DNA of 60,000 nucleotides from Antedon mediterranea (taxonomy: Eukaryota; Echinodermata; Crinoidea; Comatulida; Antedonidae): assembly GCF_964355755.1 (NCBI RefSeq), contig NC_092674.1, forward strand, positions 30,308,001 to 30,368,000, in the 5' to 3' direction. A program made the position numbers and the translations under genes. The notes under the pieces were generated by a model that saw only the letters and a list, made by a program, of their open reading frames with translations, searched no databases and was not told the DNA's origin. This document shows, piece after piece, positions 46,883 to 58,430 of this stretch. Positions within the stretch are counted from its first letter, which is position 1. Each line of letters begins with the position of its first letter.

Positions 46883-47154
46883 CTAAGCAGGCAATATCGA
46901 TAACAACAAATTTGTATTTGTTGTTTTATCGGAAATATATCGCAGAGCCTTTTTGTTCAGTGTCTTTTATGTGATGAGCATCCTCTTATGTTGATATAAA
47001 GTTTGCAATACACCATGTATATTAGTTCTGAAAAGATCTGTTGAGTTTTTCTACAATTCGATCAATATACTATGATCGTCCTCAGTAGTGAGTATGCAAA
47101 ACGTCCAGGAAACTGGAATACATAGGTGAAATTGGGTGGGAGCATAATCTTGAA

Positions 47155-48730
47155 AATGATGAGTCTGTCTGGTAACAAATGCAATTCACAAAGAACAGGT
47201 TTGATGTGTTAACTACTTTTTCTATTTGAATTGCAAATAGTTCCGTTTGCTTTATTTTATTTTGTATCTACATTGAGATCCAATCACTGATACCCACACC
47301 ATTGTCACTTGTTTCAGTAATTTGTCTTTGGATTTATATATTAAAATAAACTTGAAATCTATGATGCTTTCAACTTTAAAAAATTCTATCCACAATATAT
47401 GAACTTTTTTCTTTACAGTACTTTCAATATATATGTTATTGTACCTTTAATGCAAATTAGTTGATAATTGTTAATACTATACTGGGCCTCTTTTGAAATC
47501 AATGCTTTGCCCTGAAAAGTATCATTCAATATAAATATTGTGTTACACAAAAACCTAATGAATTCATGCAGTAGAAAACAAACAAGATTCCACAATGATT
47601 ATTTAAATATCAGAATATTCCATTCACAAGAATTAGTCAAGAATGACATCAAAATAGATGTAAAGGGTCATGATCAAAGGTGGTCCTTTCATCGAATCAA
47701 CCATCAACATTATATTATTATTCTTTCTTTAATTCCATTCATAAACATTAAAAAACATAAACATGCATAAATAAGTATAATACAAAGAGAAATAAAAGAA
47801 TGGAAAGGAAAAATCTCCCTGTTACAAAAAAAAAATATACCGGTATAAGTATTTGAATATTTCTACCTAGCTGAAATCTGTGAAACTCATGTTTGTTATT
47901 ATTTATATGGGGCTACCTCTTCTCTCCCAGTTGGTGATCAGTGGCTGTGTGTGCACTAGTACACCAGGGTAATCCCCTACTCGTTTCAAAAGATGTACTA
48001 GGTTCTTTAAGGTGCATATGAGCTAGATGTGTACAGTGGACATACTGTACAGTTTATAGTCCTTATCCGAGAAGACTTGTTCTACCACCAGAACCATGGA
48101 GCGAGTGAGCCTCGAACCCCTGCCAATGTTATTTCTACGTTATTACAGTTCCACTGTGTTAACCGCTCGGCCATGACCAATACCTATTTCCGGAAGTGAA
48201 ATTGTAAGGGACAATTCAAGCTGAATAGTGATGAAATACAGTAATATTTTTTATGAACGTTCGTTTGACTTATGTCATAATCACGTGATCAAAGGGGACC
48301 AATCAGCACTGGTTCTCTACTCAGAAGCTGTATAGAAGAACAATTTTCTAGCCTAACGAAAGAAGACTCTCCAACGGTAGGTGTTAATTTTATTATCAGA
48401 TTGTAGTTAAGAGTTAGTTAGTTACAAAGAATTTCTTAAACAGTATTTTCAATATGTTTGTTGAAAATAACTTTATTTAATAATTATAGTTAGTTGAAAT
48501 CCCAAACTTCTGTACTAAATAGTATGGTTCTTCACATGTAGTAAATGCATTTGTAACTAGCCTAGGCCTCGCTTATAATCAGTCTCTGGGCTACACAACA
48601 GTACACCAGTAATTATTATAGTACAATTCTTATTTCGGATGTTATATAATTCTCATACATAGTGTATGACACAGCAAAATAGATTACTTTATTACTATTT
48701 TAACATAAGTTAAACTTTTTATGGTAGGGT
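47155..48730 (+). repeat. Duplicated 5' block, copy upstream of gene B
   Basis: From GATGAGTCTGTCTGGTAACA through promoter, exon 1 and much of intron 1, nearly identical to 53,780-55,390. A shorter, more diverged version lies at 41,470-42,600. Confidence 0.9.
47920..48170 (-). mobile_element. tRNA-derived SINE upstream of gene B
   Basis: Minus-strand GGCCGAGCGGTTAACACAGT and GGTTCGAGGCTCACTCGCTC boxes, longer body than the gene A copy. Same position relative to the promoter as in A and C. Confidence 0.8.
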
Positions 48731-51700
48731 TTAGTTGCATCTTTGATGAAAACTACCACAGGCTAGATCCAAATAAATACCACCTATATCACTCATCAGA
48801 TCTAATGTATAAAATGAGAAGAGATTTCACTCTGAAAATGATGTGTTCTATAAAAAGTTAATCTATATAACTAATGCTTAATTAGTCTGAAATATCTAGA
48901 CACAAGAAAACCTTCTAACTCTAGAATATTCCACAGAATGTAGATTTGATAACATTATAGCAAAACCCTGCGGTATTGTTTCATATTTATCTTTAGTATG
49001 ATAAAATTAAGGGTTGTTGCAATCATAATTTTTCACTTTCATTGCTAGGTTTTTACATTTAAAAATTTGATTTTTCATCCTTTTAGATTTGTCGAGAACA
49101 ATAAAACCTGACACCTTTCACTAAAACCCAGTTGCTCAAACAGAGGTTGCAAAAAGATCATCTAAACGCCACGGAAATGGGGATTAACAGTAAGTAATTA
49201 TGTTTCGTCTTTTGTAAGCATTTTAACATACATTCATACAGGAACAATAATATCTAAATAAAGGACTCCCTCAAATACAGTAGAAAACATGACTGCTATC
49301 TACTAAACTATTTAAACTCCTGTGCTGTTTGGCAGTTTTCAAATATTAATAAATTTAAAGACCCCTTCCCTGCAATTTTGGACGTTTTTTGGAAAATAAT
49401 ACATATATATCACTTTAAAAACATTAAACCATGTCATTCCTTGTCTTAAATGTACGTTTTATGGTAAATTATGATAAAAAGTGAGAAACAATGCACTACC
49501 TAAAGTAGCTCGCGGCGATCGACCTCTCGTGGACGGTCTTAGGCCTAGCCTAGCTAGGCTTAGTTTTGTAGGCCTAGCTGGTAAACATCGGTAACGTACG
49601 AACATCGTACGCGAGCTATATACCTAGCCTGACGTTGTATAGTTGCTGCATTAATTGTCTTTCTATTTTTTCCAGACTCCGTTGATACAAATTTGGGAAA
49701 ACCCGGTATTTTCGCTGAAAAGTTAGTGGTCTTCCATTGGTTTTGGCCTCACGATCAATCGAAAAGTGGGCGAATTACAGGTGAAAAACAAAAATATCAA
49801 TCCGCGCGCAATGCATTTTGGGATTTATAGCGGGCCGCTATAATTATTAGAATCGACTTATTTTTCACATTTTTAACCGTTTAAAGACGAAAAAAGTTAT
49901 CGCAATAGGACCATATAGTATTATTTTTACATTAAATATAGTTTGTGATCTTAAATTAGATCTAAAAAACGTAGGGAATGGGGCTTTAAGATCTCCTTAT
50001 CACTCAATTCATGTACAAAATACAATAATAGGGAGGTTTAGCAACCTTATGAATACGATAACGAAAACGGATACGTCACACATTTGTGAAACTTTTGAGC
50101 TGATCCCCATTTCATATTCGTAAAGCGTATTCGTGTTGACGAATATCACCAGTCATAATTCGTAACTACAAAACGAGTATAGTTTTTGATCTATTTTGCA
50201 CATTTTGCATTTGAATCAGGAATGATTCATGATTATAATATAATTATACTTTTATTGAAAGTAATTGACTAAAGTAATTTACTAAAATGCCAGGTCAATT
50301 TTGATAAATAGCAGTTTTTAAAGTCCTCACTCGCTTTGATGTTACGCTAGGCCTAGGCAGTCAAGCACCAAGCAACACGTACCTGCACTTCGCTCAAATT
50401 TACCGCAGTCATATTTTGGACGGCGCCCTTAATATTTTGTTGCCATGCGAAACAGGATTTTACTGGCTTACGAAAAACGAATACGTGTGCGTGACGTATC
50501 CGTTTTCATTATCGTATTCGTAAGATTGCGAAACTTCCCTAATGTTTTAAACCCTCTACTGATATCACCCAATAATTTGTATTAACTAAGATTAATCTAC
50601 AACCAACAAAAATACACCTTCATTTGTGTTTGTTTTGTACCTTTTCTACAGTTAATACAAAATAACAATACAGTACATAAATATAAACTAAGCTATTTAC
50701 TATTATTGTTAAAAGGTAACAATTTTGGTGATGTATCAGGGAAAAATTTCATTTTAAAATTTTGTTTAGCAATATTGCTAATCAAACTGATTTTTGAGTC
50801 AAGGAACATAGTTTTGTATTGTATTTTTTGCTATACAATTTTCAAAATGTGTAGCAATAAGGTTGTTTTGTATAGCTTTTTGCTATGCTACACTGGCGAA
50901 ATTATTCCCTGTGTATCCAACATGTGTACATTTTTTGTTCTTGTAGACCGTGTAACACCAAAAGAAGATGCATTGTATTTGCTTGCAAATATGAATTCTA
51001 TTAATCAAACTAAATGTCAAACAAACCAAAAAGATCTTGAAAAGACAGAAAATTGGCGGCTACTCAACATAAAAAAGTCACCAACATCTGATGGTTAGTT
51101 TTTATTTTACACAACTCTTGTTTATTCAATTATTTGTTTGTTTTTTGTAATAAAATGGAAAGTGATATTAATATATATACTTTTTTTTCTCTTTCTGTTT
51201 ATAGAAGTCATCTTTTTTTTTCTCTTTTGTGGTGTTACTATTCATTTCATTCTCAAGTGATCAATTATTGAATACAATGATTTTATACATCTTTCTAATA
51301 TATATTCCATTGTTATTCTGACTTTTTTTCCCCGTTATCTTATATTTTCTCATATTCTTCATACAATTTGATCAAAACAATTTGATCAGTAGCATGTTTA
51401 TAACATTCTATACTTCATATACCTTTGTTGTTGTATCCACCTTTTTTCATAATTTCATTTTATTTTGCTATTTTTCTCTATATCTAAAACTTGAATATCA
51501 AAATGTATTAAAAAACATTGTTTTATATTTATCTCTTATAGGAGTAATCTTTGAAAATAGACCTAAGAATTCCAGCTTGGGAATGTTTTGTGAAAATGCT
51601 TCCACTATAATATATTATGGGTTTTGTAACTTTAAAATATATAATGAAATTTACTTTGATATACATTTTGCGGTAAATTCAGAAAATAAATATATTATCA

Positions 51701-51774
51701 CCATTTATATCATTATTGAAATAAATGGAATAAAAATAGTCATAATTATAAAAATACAAATGTATTCTATATAA
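48345..51774 (+). CDS. Gene B: paralogue of A, 130 aa (or 71 aa by another acceptor)
   Basis: Proposed exons: non-coding about 48,345-48,376 (CAACG|GTAGGT); 49,087-49,189 (ATG 49,177); 50,947-51,093; 51,542-51,774. The pieces 13+147+233 nt are in phase and give 130 residues: MGIN, then NRVTPKEDALYLLANMNSIN, a Lys/Asn/Gln-rich polar segment ending KKSPTSD, and a tail with YIITIYIIIEINGIKIVIII. A homologous-position acceptor at 51,204 would instead add 18 hydrophobic residues (VIFFFLFCGVTIHFILK) and stop at 51,260, a 71-residue form. The last 35 residues align with gene A around the NGIKI turn while the rest does not. Function unknown. Two transposons sit in its introns. Confidence 0.5.
49359..49985. 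mobile_element. piggyBac-type MITE in gene B intron
   Basis: 627 bp flanked by TTAA at 49,355-49,358 and 49,986-49,989. Inverted ends AGACCCCTTCCCT and AGGGAATGGGGCT. The matching spot near 44,040 in gene A is uninterrupted with a single TTAA. Confidence 0.82.
50031..50539. mobile_element. MITE with about 50-bp inverted ends in gene B intron
   Basis: GGGAGGTTTAGCAACCTTAT and AACGAAAACGGATACGTCAC recur inverted as GTGACGTATCCGTTTTCATT and GATTGCGAAACTTCCC. The empty site ACAATAATGTTTT is seen in gene A near 44,080. Confidence 0.85.
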
Positions 51775-51914
51775 ATATAAAATTTAAAAAATTTAAATTA
51801 ATTTGAAATAATAATTTGTTAAACTATATTTAATTCGTCACTATGACAAATTAGGTTATGCATTGATTAAAATAAAGATAATTGATTTGTAAAAGATATA
51901 TTCATGAGGCAAAA

Positions 51915-52244
51915 CTCTCCCTTAGCAGAAATGGTCCACAGGCCTGTCAAGAGTGACTGCCCATAAAACACACAATTGTAATTTGATTATATTAACTGCC
52001 CATCAAATACAACCCAAGGGTACTATTAGGTCATTTACAACAAGGTCACCTGGACAGCTCATGAAAATTCCTACATGGTTTTCAGCAATTTCTGTAGTGA
52101 AGTGTCTGTCACACTTCAGCTGGCCTCTCATGTGTGTCAAGATAAACAATCAGAACTGGTAAATTGTTTAAAACAGACCAAGATTTATTACCCAGATTTT
52201 TTCAAAAACCCGGGTGAAATGGACTGATTCTGCTAAGGGAGAGA
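51915..52244. mobile_element. MITE with TCTCCCTTAGCAGAA ends
   Basis: Ends TCTCCCTTAGCAGAA and TTCTGCTAAGGGAGA enclose about 330 bp with no recognisable protein. Confidence 0.72.
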
Positions 52245-52254
52245 AATGCCTAAT

Positions 52255-52740
52255 GTTGTTTAATTATAGGTTATGCATTCATTAAAATAAAGATAATTGA
52301 TTTATAAAAGATATATTGTTTAATTATAGGTTATGCATTGATTAAATTGTTATATAAATAAATTGTTAGTTGTGACCTTGACCCATGACATTTTTCCCTC
52401 AAATTTCGAACTCGTCTGAGCTTTTGGGGCATAGATCATTGTTGCCAAATTTGGTGAGAATCGGATAAAAACTGTGGCCTCCAGGCTGTTCACAGACACA
52501 CACACACACAACACCCAAACACACAAACATACAGGGGTGAAAATATAACCTCCTTGGCGGAGGTAATTATAGGTTATGCATTGATTAAAATAAAGATAAT
52601 TGATTTGTAAAAGATATATTGTTTAATTATAGGTTATGCTTTGATTAAAATAAAGATAATTGATTTGTAAAAGATATATTGTTTAATTATAGGTTATGCA
52701 TTCATTAAAATAAAGATAATTGATTTATAAAAAATATATT
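52255..52740. repeat. 60-bp tandem repeat, interrupted
   Basis: TTGTTTAATTATAGGTTATG, then CATTGATTAAAATAAAGATA and ATTGATTTGTAAAAGATATA repeat at least five times. The array derives from the 3' flank of gene B and is interrupted at 52,375-52,565. Confidence 0.85.
52375..52565. mobile_element. Widespread marine-invertebrate interspersed repeat fragment
   Basis: GTGACCTTGACCCATGACAT, TTGCCAAATTTGGTGAGAAT, an ACACAC tract and GGGGTGAAAATATAACCTCC with a closing CGGAGGTAA. From memory, near-identical modules occur in many unrelated marine invertebrates. Class not decided. Confidence 0.6.
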
Positions 52741-53284
52741 GATTGATTGATTTTGTCAGAATCTTTAATCATTATATTACATAGCCTATGTAAATATGTG
52801 AACGTGATTGGTTGAAACTGCATCACATGACTACTGCTGCAAGGATCGTAAATCGTATATATCCTCGAGTACGATGATATTGACTGAGTAATTTTCGCGT
52901 AATTATCGTGTCCCTGTCATTAAACATATAAAATTCAGCAAATTCTCGAGTACGATGATATTTGACTGTGTAATTTTCGTGTGGCAACACTCGCGTTTGG
53001 CGATAAATAAACAAAAGTCATCTACTGAGTCTTGAACTTGCGATGAAATTGTCAATCCATCACAAAACAACCCTTCAACCGCTGCGCTACGGAACTGGCT
53101 TGAAGAAATTAATCAACTAAACTATTTAAGCTATGCATATACATAGCGCCCTCATTTGTTATTAGTCCTCCCTAGATGTGATGAAACACCGTTTGTGATT
53201 GGTCAATACTCACGCTAGTAACTAGTACACGCTGAACATCCGGTGATTAGGCTCGAAGAAGACGAATTGTTTATTTGGCCTACC

Positions 53285-53405
53285 TGATTTTATTAGGTGA
53301 TCATTTAGAATAAAATGATCACCTATTGTTATTGTATGAAATCTTTATTAGGTGATCATTTAGAATAAAATGATCACCTATTGTTATTGTATGAAATCTT
53401 TATTC
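53285..53405. repeat. Duplicated perfect palindrome AGGTGATCATTTT
   Basis: TTAGGTGATCATTTAGAATA followed by AAATGATCACCT forms a hairpin with arms of about 12 bp. The whole 57-bp unit occurs twice. Confidence 0.8.
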
Positions 53406-53779
53406 TTTCTGTACACTATTTTGTGTAACAATTATCTCAAAAAGTTGAATGTCAATGATCACATACTGTAACTTAATCCTAATAAGCTTTTCAGCGTGAT
53501 CACTCATCCGTGACTCGACGGACGCAAAAAAAAGTTGTTGATAGATGACGTCATTTCAATCATGTCGTTGGTTGGCCAGAATCCATAATTACCGCGCGGT
53601 ATTTTCACAAAATTGAATCTCTTTCGATCCTGAGCGGATTTCCGCTCAACCGATCGTCCGCTCCGCGTTCTGTGTAAATGGTCATAAGAAATAACATAGA
53701 TTCTATTTTTGCGTTTTCCGCTCAACTTTACCGCTTACCGTTACCGCTCGTCTGCGTAAATTGGCCTTTAGTGAAAGTG

Positions 53780-55390
53780 ATGAGTCTGTCTATTGGTAAC
53801 AATTTAATTCACAAAGAATAGGTGTAATTTGTTAACTACTTCTTCTATTATTTGAATGGCAAATAGTTCCGTTTGCTTTATTTTATTTTGTATCTACATT
53901 GAGATCCAATCACTGATACCCACACCATTGTCACTTGTTTCAGTAATTTGCCTTTGGATTTATATATATTAAAATAAACTTGAAATCTATGATGCTTTCA
54001 ACTTTTTAAAATTCTATCCACAATATATGACCTTTTTTCTTTACCGTACTTTCAATATATATCTTAGTGTACCTATTCTTAATGTAAATTAGTTGATACT
54101 TGTTGATTGACTATACTGGGCCTCTTTTGAAATCAATGCTTTCACACTGAAAAGTATCATTCAATATAAATATTGTGTTACACAAAAACCTAATGAATTC
54201 ATGCAGTAGAAAACAAACAAGATTCCACAATGATTATTTAAATATCAGAATATTCCATTCACAAGAATTAGTCAAGAATGACATCAAAATAGATGTAAAG
54301 GGTCATGATCAAAGGTGGTCCTTTCATCGAATCAACCATCAACATATTATTCTTTCTTTACTTCCATTCATAAACATTCAAAAACATAAACATGCATAAA
54401 TAAGCATAATACAAAGAGAAACAAAAGAATGGAAAGGAAAAATCTCCCTGTTACAAAAAAAAATATACTGGTATATATATTTGAAAATTTGAAAAAGGCA
54501 CAAGGGAATGGAAATAATTTCTACCTAGCTGAAATGTGAAACTCATGTTTGTTATTATTTATACGGGGCTACCTCTTCTCTCCCAGATGGCTCAGTTATG
54601 ATCAGTGGCTGTGTGTGTACAGAGGTAACCCTACTCAAAAGATGTACTAGGTTCTTTAAGGTGCATATGAGCTAGATGTGTACAGTGGACATACTGTACA
54701 GTTTATAGTCCTTATCCGAGAAGACTTGTTCTACCACCAGAACCATGGAGCGAGTGAGCCTCGAACCCCTGCCAATGTTATTTCTACGTTATTACAGTTC
54801 CACTGTGTTAACCGCTCGGCCATGACCAATACCTATTTCCGGAAGTGAAATTGTAAGGGACAATTCAAGCTGAATAGTGATGAAATACAGTAATATTTTT
54901 TATGAACGTTCGTTTGACTTATGTCATAATCACGTGATCAAAGGGGACCAATCAGCACTGGTTCTCTACTCAGAAGCTGTATAGAAGAACAATTTTCTAG
55001 CCTAACGAAAGAAGACTCTCCAACGGTAGGTGTTAATTTTATTATCAGATTGTAGTTAAGAGTTAGTTAGTTACAAAGAATTTCTTAAACAGTATTTTCA
55101 ATATGTTTGTTGAAAATAACTTTATTTAATAATTATAGTTAGTTGAAATCTCAAACTTCTACACTAAATAGTCAGCATGGTTCTTCACATGTAATAAATG
55201 CATTCTTAACTAGCCTAGGCCTAGCTTATAATTAGTCTCTGGGTTACACAACAGTACACCAGTAATTATTGTAGTACAATTCTTATTTTGGATGTTATAT
55301 AATTCTCATACATAGTGTATGACACAGCAAAATAGATTACTTTATTACTATTTTAACATAAGTTAAACTTTTTACGGTAGGGTTTAGTTG
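53780..55390 (+). repeat. Duplicated 5' block, copy upstream of gene C
   Basis: Near-identical partner of 47,155-48,730, covering the SINE, promoter, exon 1 and the first part of intron 1. Confidence 0.9.
54565..54825 (-). mobile_element. tRNA-derived SINE upstream of gene C
   Basis: Almost the same sequence as at 47,920-48,170, so it was carried along in the duplication rather than inserted again. Confidence 0.8.
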
Positions 55391-56336
55391 CTTATAGTAC
55401 AATGACTCATCAAAACTGACAATATAAAAGATTTCATCTTTGATTTAAACTACCACAGGCTAAGACCCAAGTAAATACCACCTATATCACTCATCCGATC
55501 TAATGTATAAAATGAGAAGAGATTTCACTCTGAAAAAAGATGTGTACTAAAAGTTAATTTATATAGATTACACTTAATTAAAACACTCTCTCATCATACG
55601 TTGGTCTTGATTCTTCATTCTGGTGAAAACATGTAGTGACCGCGCAGAGTAACTAAACAGTTTCATTTTTATTTTCTTGTAGCAATTATGGATTTTGGTG
55701 ATACTAAAATTGATTGGTTTTTAAAAGATTACATCAAAAAGCCAATGTCTGAACAAGAAGCATCAAAGTTACAAAGTAAGTATTAGCAGTGTAAACGGTT
55801 TGTTTTTATTTTATGCAACTCCTGTTTATTCAATTTTCTATCCAGACGTGTGAAACTCGACTAAAAGCCCAACCTTGTTAAGTCAAGTAAAACTGCTTAC
55901 TTTGACTACTTCTTTTATGAATCAAATTTGAAGTGATAGATCGAACTAGCACGTTTGAAGTTGAAGTTCGGTCTATGACTAAAGTTCAATTGAAGAATAC
56001 AGGCGCAAAACCTCATTATATTTCATTCATATTCATAGAACTTTTTTTCTCTTTCTGTTTATAGAAATATTCTTTAAAAACCCTAATATTAATGATTTTT
56101 ATTCAAAAATTGGCATTACAAAAAATAATCTAAAATTGTTTGTGGAAAATAAAATCAAATTATATAAAGAAGGACAAAAATTTATTTTGTCAAATAAAAT
56201 TATTATAATAACTGTAATAATAATAATAATCATCATTATTATTGTGAATGATGTTATTATTATTTTTATCATTTTTATTATTATTTTTATTATAATAATA
56301 ATAATAATTGTTATTATAATAAAATTTAAGAATTGA
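54995..56336 (+). CDS. Gene C: paralogue of A and B, 119 aa, Ile-rich tail
   Basis: Proposed exons: non-coding about 54,995-55,025; 55,683-55,775 (ATG 55,688); 56,065-56,336 with TGA. Coding 88+272 nt in phase gives 119 residues. The N-terminal half reads MDFGDTKIDWFLKDYIKKPM and SEQEASKLQ, then KIFFKNPNINDFYSK (compare gene A KFLCGNPNTKDCDP). The last 48 residues are almost only Ile/Val/Phe with a central ND, like two membrane spans, but the DNA there is close to an AAT/ATT microsatellite and may have expanded. The acceptor TTTCTGTTTATAG is the same as in A and B. There is no counterpart of the separate third coding exon of A and B. Confidence 0.52.
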
Positions 56337-56649
56337 AAAAAAAATTTGGAAAAAAAAAATATTATAATACTTATTTTATATAAAATTAAAACAATTGAAA
56401 AAACCTATTCATTATTCATTTTATCATTACTATTACGTTATAGATACAAAATTTAAAAAATGTAATGCTAATTTTGGGGTAAAAAATCAAATACAACATA
56501 AGATGCTCATCAAGACACTGACCAAAAAGGCTGAGACCATACTGATGAGGGGATAGTAGGATTTCTATGACCAGATAGACCAACTTATTGCCAAAACAAG
56601 CCTTCAAGCAAACTGTTTCAAGCCATCAAGCTTTGCGCTAACCATCCTC

Positions 56650-57370
56650 CAATGACCTGTGGAAGAAAAACGAAAACAAGGCTGTCCCAGAATAACTTGG
56701 AGGGATAACATCAACACCTGGACAAACATGTCATTCTACCAGCTTCTGTCAGAAATCTTCGTCATTCATTTATATCTTCGCCTCGACTATTCCAACTAAG
56801 AACATGTAGACATATGTTTGCTGATCAGTCATTCTCTTGCACAGCTCCATCCTTATGGAATACTCTTCCACAATCAATCAAGAACGCCAAAGCATTACCT
56901 ACATTGAAAGCAAATGAATCCAGCCAGACAACCAACGATAAGATAGGATAAGAAATTTCAAGAGAAATAAGAAATTCCTAAGGAAAACAAACAATATATT
57001 CAGACAAATAACACCAGAACACGGAATAATATATGTGGTCAGATCTTGTTTCATTACATTGGCTGCTGGTTAAACAACGCATAGAATTCAAGATCCTCAC
57101 GCCTACCTACAAAGCCATCCATAAACAATCACCGCAATATTTTTCATCGCTCGTCTCCTTCCAGAACACTCACAGAAATCTTTGTCTATATCTTTCTTAG
57201 CCTCGACTATTCCAACCAAGAACATACGTTTGCTGATCAGTCATTCTCTTGCACAGCTCCATCCACAATCAATCAAGAACGCCAAAGTATTACCTACATT
57301 GCAAGCAAATGAATCCAGCCAGACAACCAACGATAAGAAAGCGGAAATGTTATCAGGAGAAATATAAGGT
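56650..57370 (+). pseudogene. Non-LTR retrotransposon (LINE) reverse-transcriptase C-terminal relics
   Basis: Several disordered fragments: PRITWRDNINTWTNMSFYQL; FADQSFSCTAPSLWNTLPQS with IKNAKALPTL; SDLVSLHWLLVKQRIEFKIL with TPTYKAIHKQSPQYFSSL; and a second degraded copy of the SFSCTAPS...QSIKNAKVLPTL part. LHWLPVxxRIxFKI and APSLWNxLPxSI are standard closing motifs of LINE polyproteins. Frameshifted and duplicated; not functional. Confidence 0.8.
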
Positions 57371-57399
57371 TCCTAAGGAAAACAAAAGAAATATTCAGA

Positions 57400-58340
57400 C
57401 AATAAACACCAGAAATTGACTTTGATGAGCCAGAAGAACAACAATGCATCATAGACACAATGGAAACAGAGCTAACGAAACTGCAATGACAAGATCAGGA
57501 AGAGCAGTAAACAAGTCACAATATTTAAAAGACTATGTCGCATATGTGGTATAACCCAATGTGCATGACCAGTATGGTTGCAATCAGAAAGACATTTAAA
57601 CAACTAATTTCATTCTCTTTTCTTACAAGTTTACTTAATATACCTTATTTTAATAAGTCACACAGCTATCACTATCAGGCATTTAAGCAAAATACGATTA
57701 TCAGATGTATATGAGACACTTCATTAACACTACTGTTCATAATCCACGGGCTTAGCGTTTTATATTTTGTTGGGGTAGGGATAATGTCAACAGCCCAGTA
57801 ATTAAAACACTAACCAATATAATCTTGGTATCATTGTGTAGCATTATCTTATGTTTTGTAATCATATAAAATTTTAATTCGGAACAATTATTAAAGGTCA
57901 AAGGTCATTTACCTGTTGGTGTTGCACAAATTCACATTTTATCTAATAATATAGATACATTTTAATATCGCATCTCTAAATTTTGATATAAATCGATTTA
58001 AATAAACATAAATAAATAAACTAGATTTAATTCGTCACTATGATTATATGCATTGATTTAAATAAAAATAATTGATTTTTAAAAAGATATATTGATTGAT
58101 TGATTTTCACAGAATCTTTAATTATTTTAATATATCATAGGATCTTGCTAACGGGAATACAATGGCCGGTATCACAATCTGATCGAAGATCCCTCTGCGT
58201 ATAATGTCATAAACCACATTGTTACATAAGTAATAAAGACATTACTTACTTTTTATATAGATTTCATTATAAATTATGTGTATAATCTATACACTAAAAA
58301 ATAAAATTGAACAAACCATACTGATAATAAAAAAAAAATC
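57400..58340. other. Non-coding AT-rich stretch after gene C
   Basis: Contains the gene B/C 3'-flank motif near 58,020-58,120 (TTTAATTCGTCACTATGA, then AAAAAGATATATTGATTGAT) with an AATAAA-like signal, showing that the duplicated unit ends here and was split by the LINE relics. Nothing else recognised. Confidence 0.55.
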
Positions 58341-58359
58341 TTATTTCGTTTCCCAAGGT

Positions 58360-58430
58360 GAGACTCGAACTCGGTACCTTGAGTGCCATAGACACGAGCA
58401 CAGACCACTGAGCCATACACAACTGACTAA
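58360..58430 (-). mobile_element. tRNA-like segment (SINE head)
   Basis: Minus strand TATGGCTCAGTGGTCTGTGC and CGAGTTCGAGTCTCACC match A and B boxes. Another minus-strand case lies at about 53,030-53,095 (CGTAGCGCAGCGGTTGAAGG). Confidence 0.5.

Noticed and set aside
53504-53725. Minus-strand 73-codon Arg-rich frame
   Set aside because: Low-complexity, in a CpG-rich repeat-like segment, with no family resemblance or splice partners.
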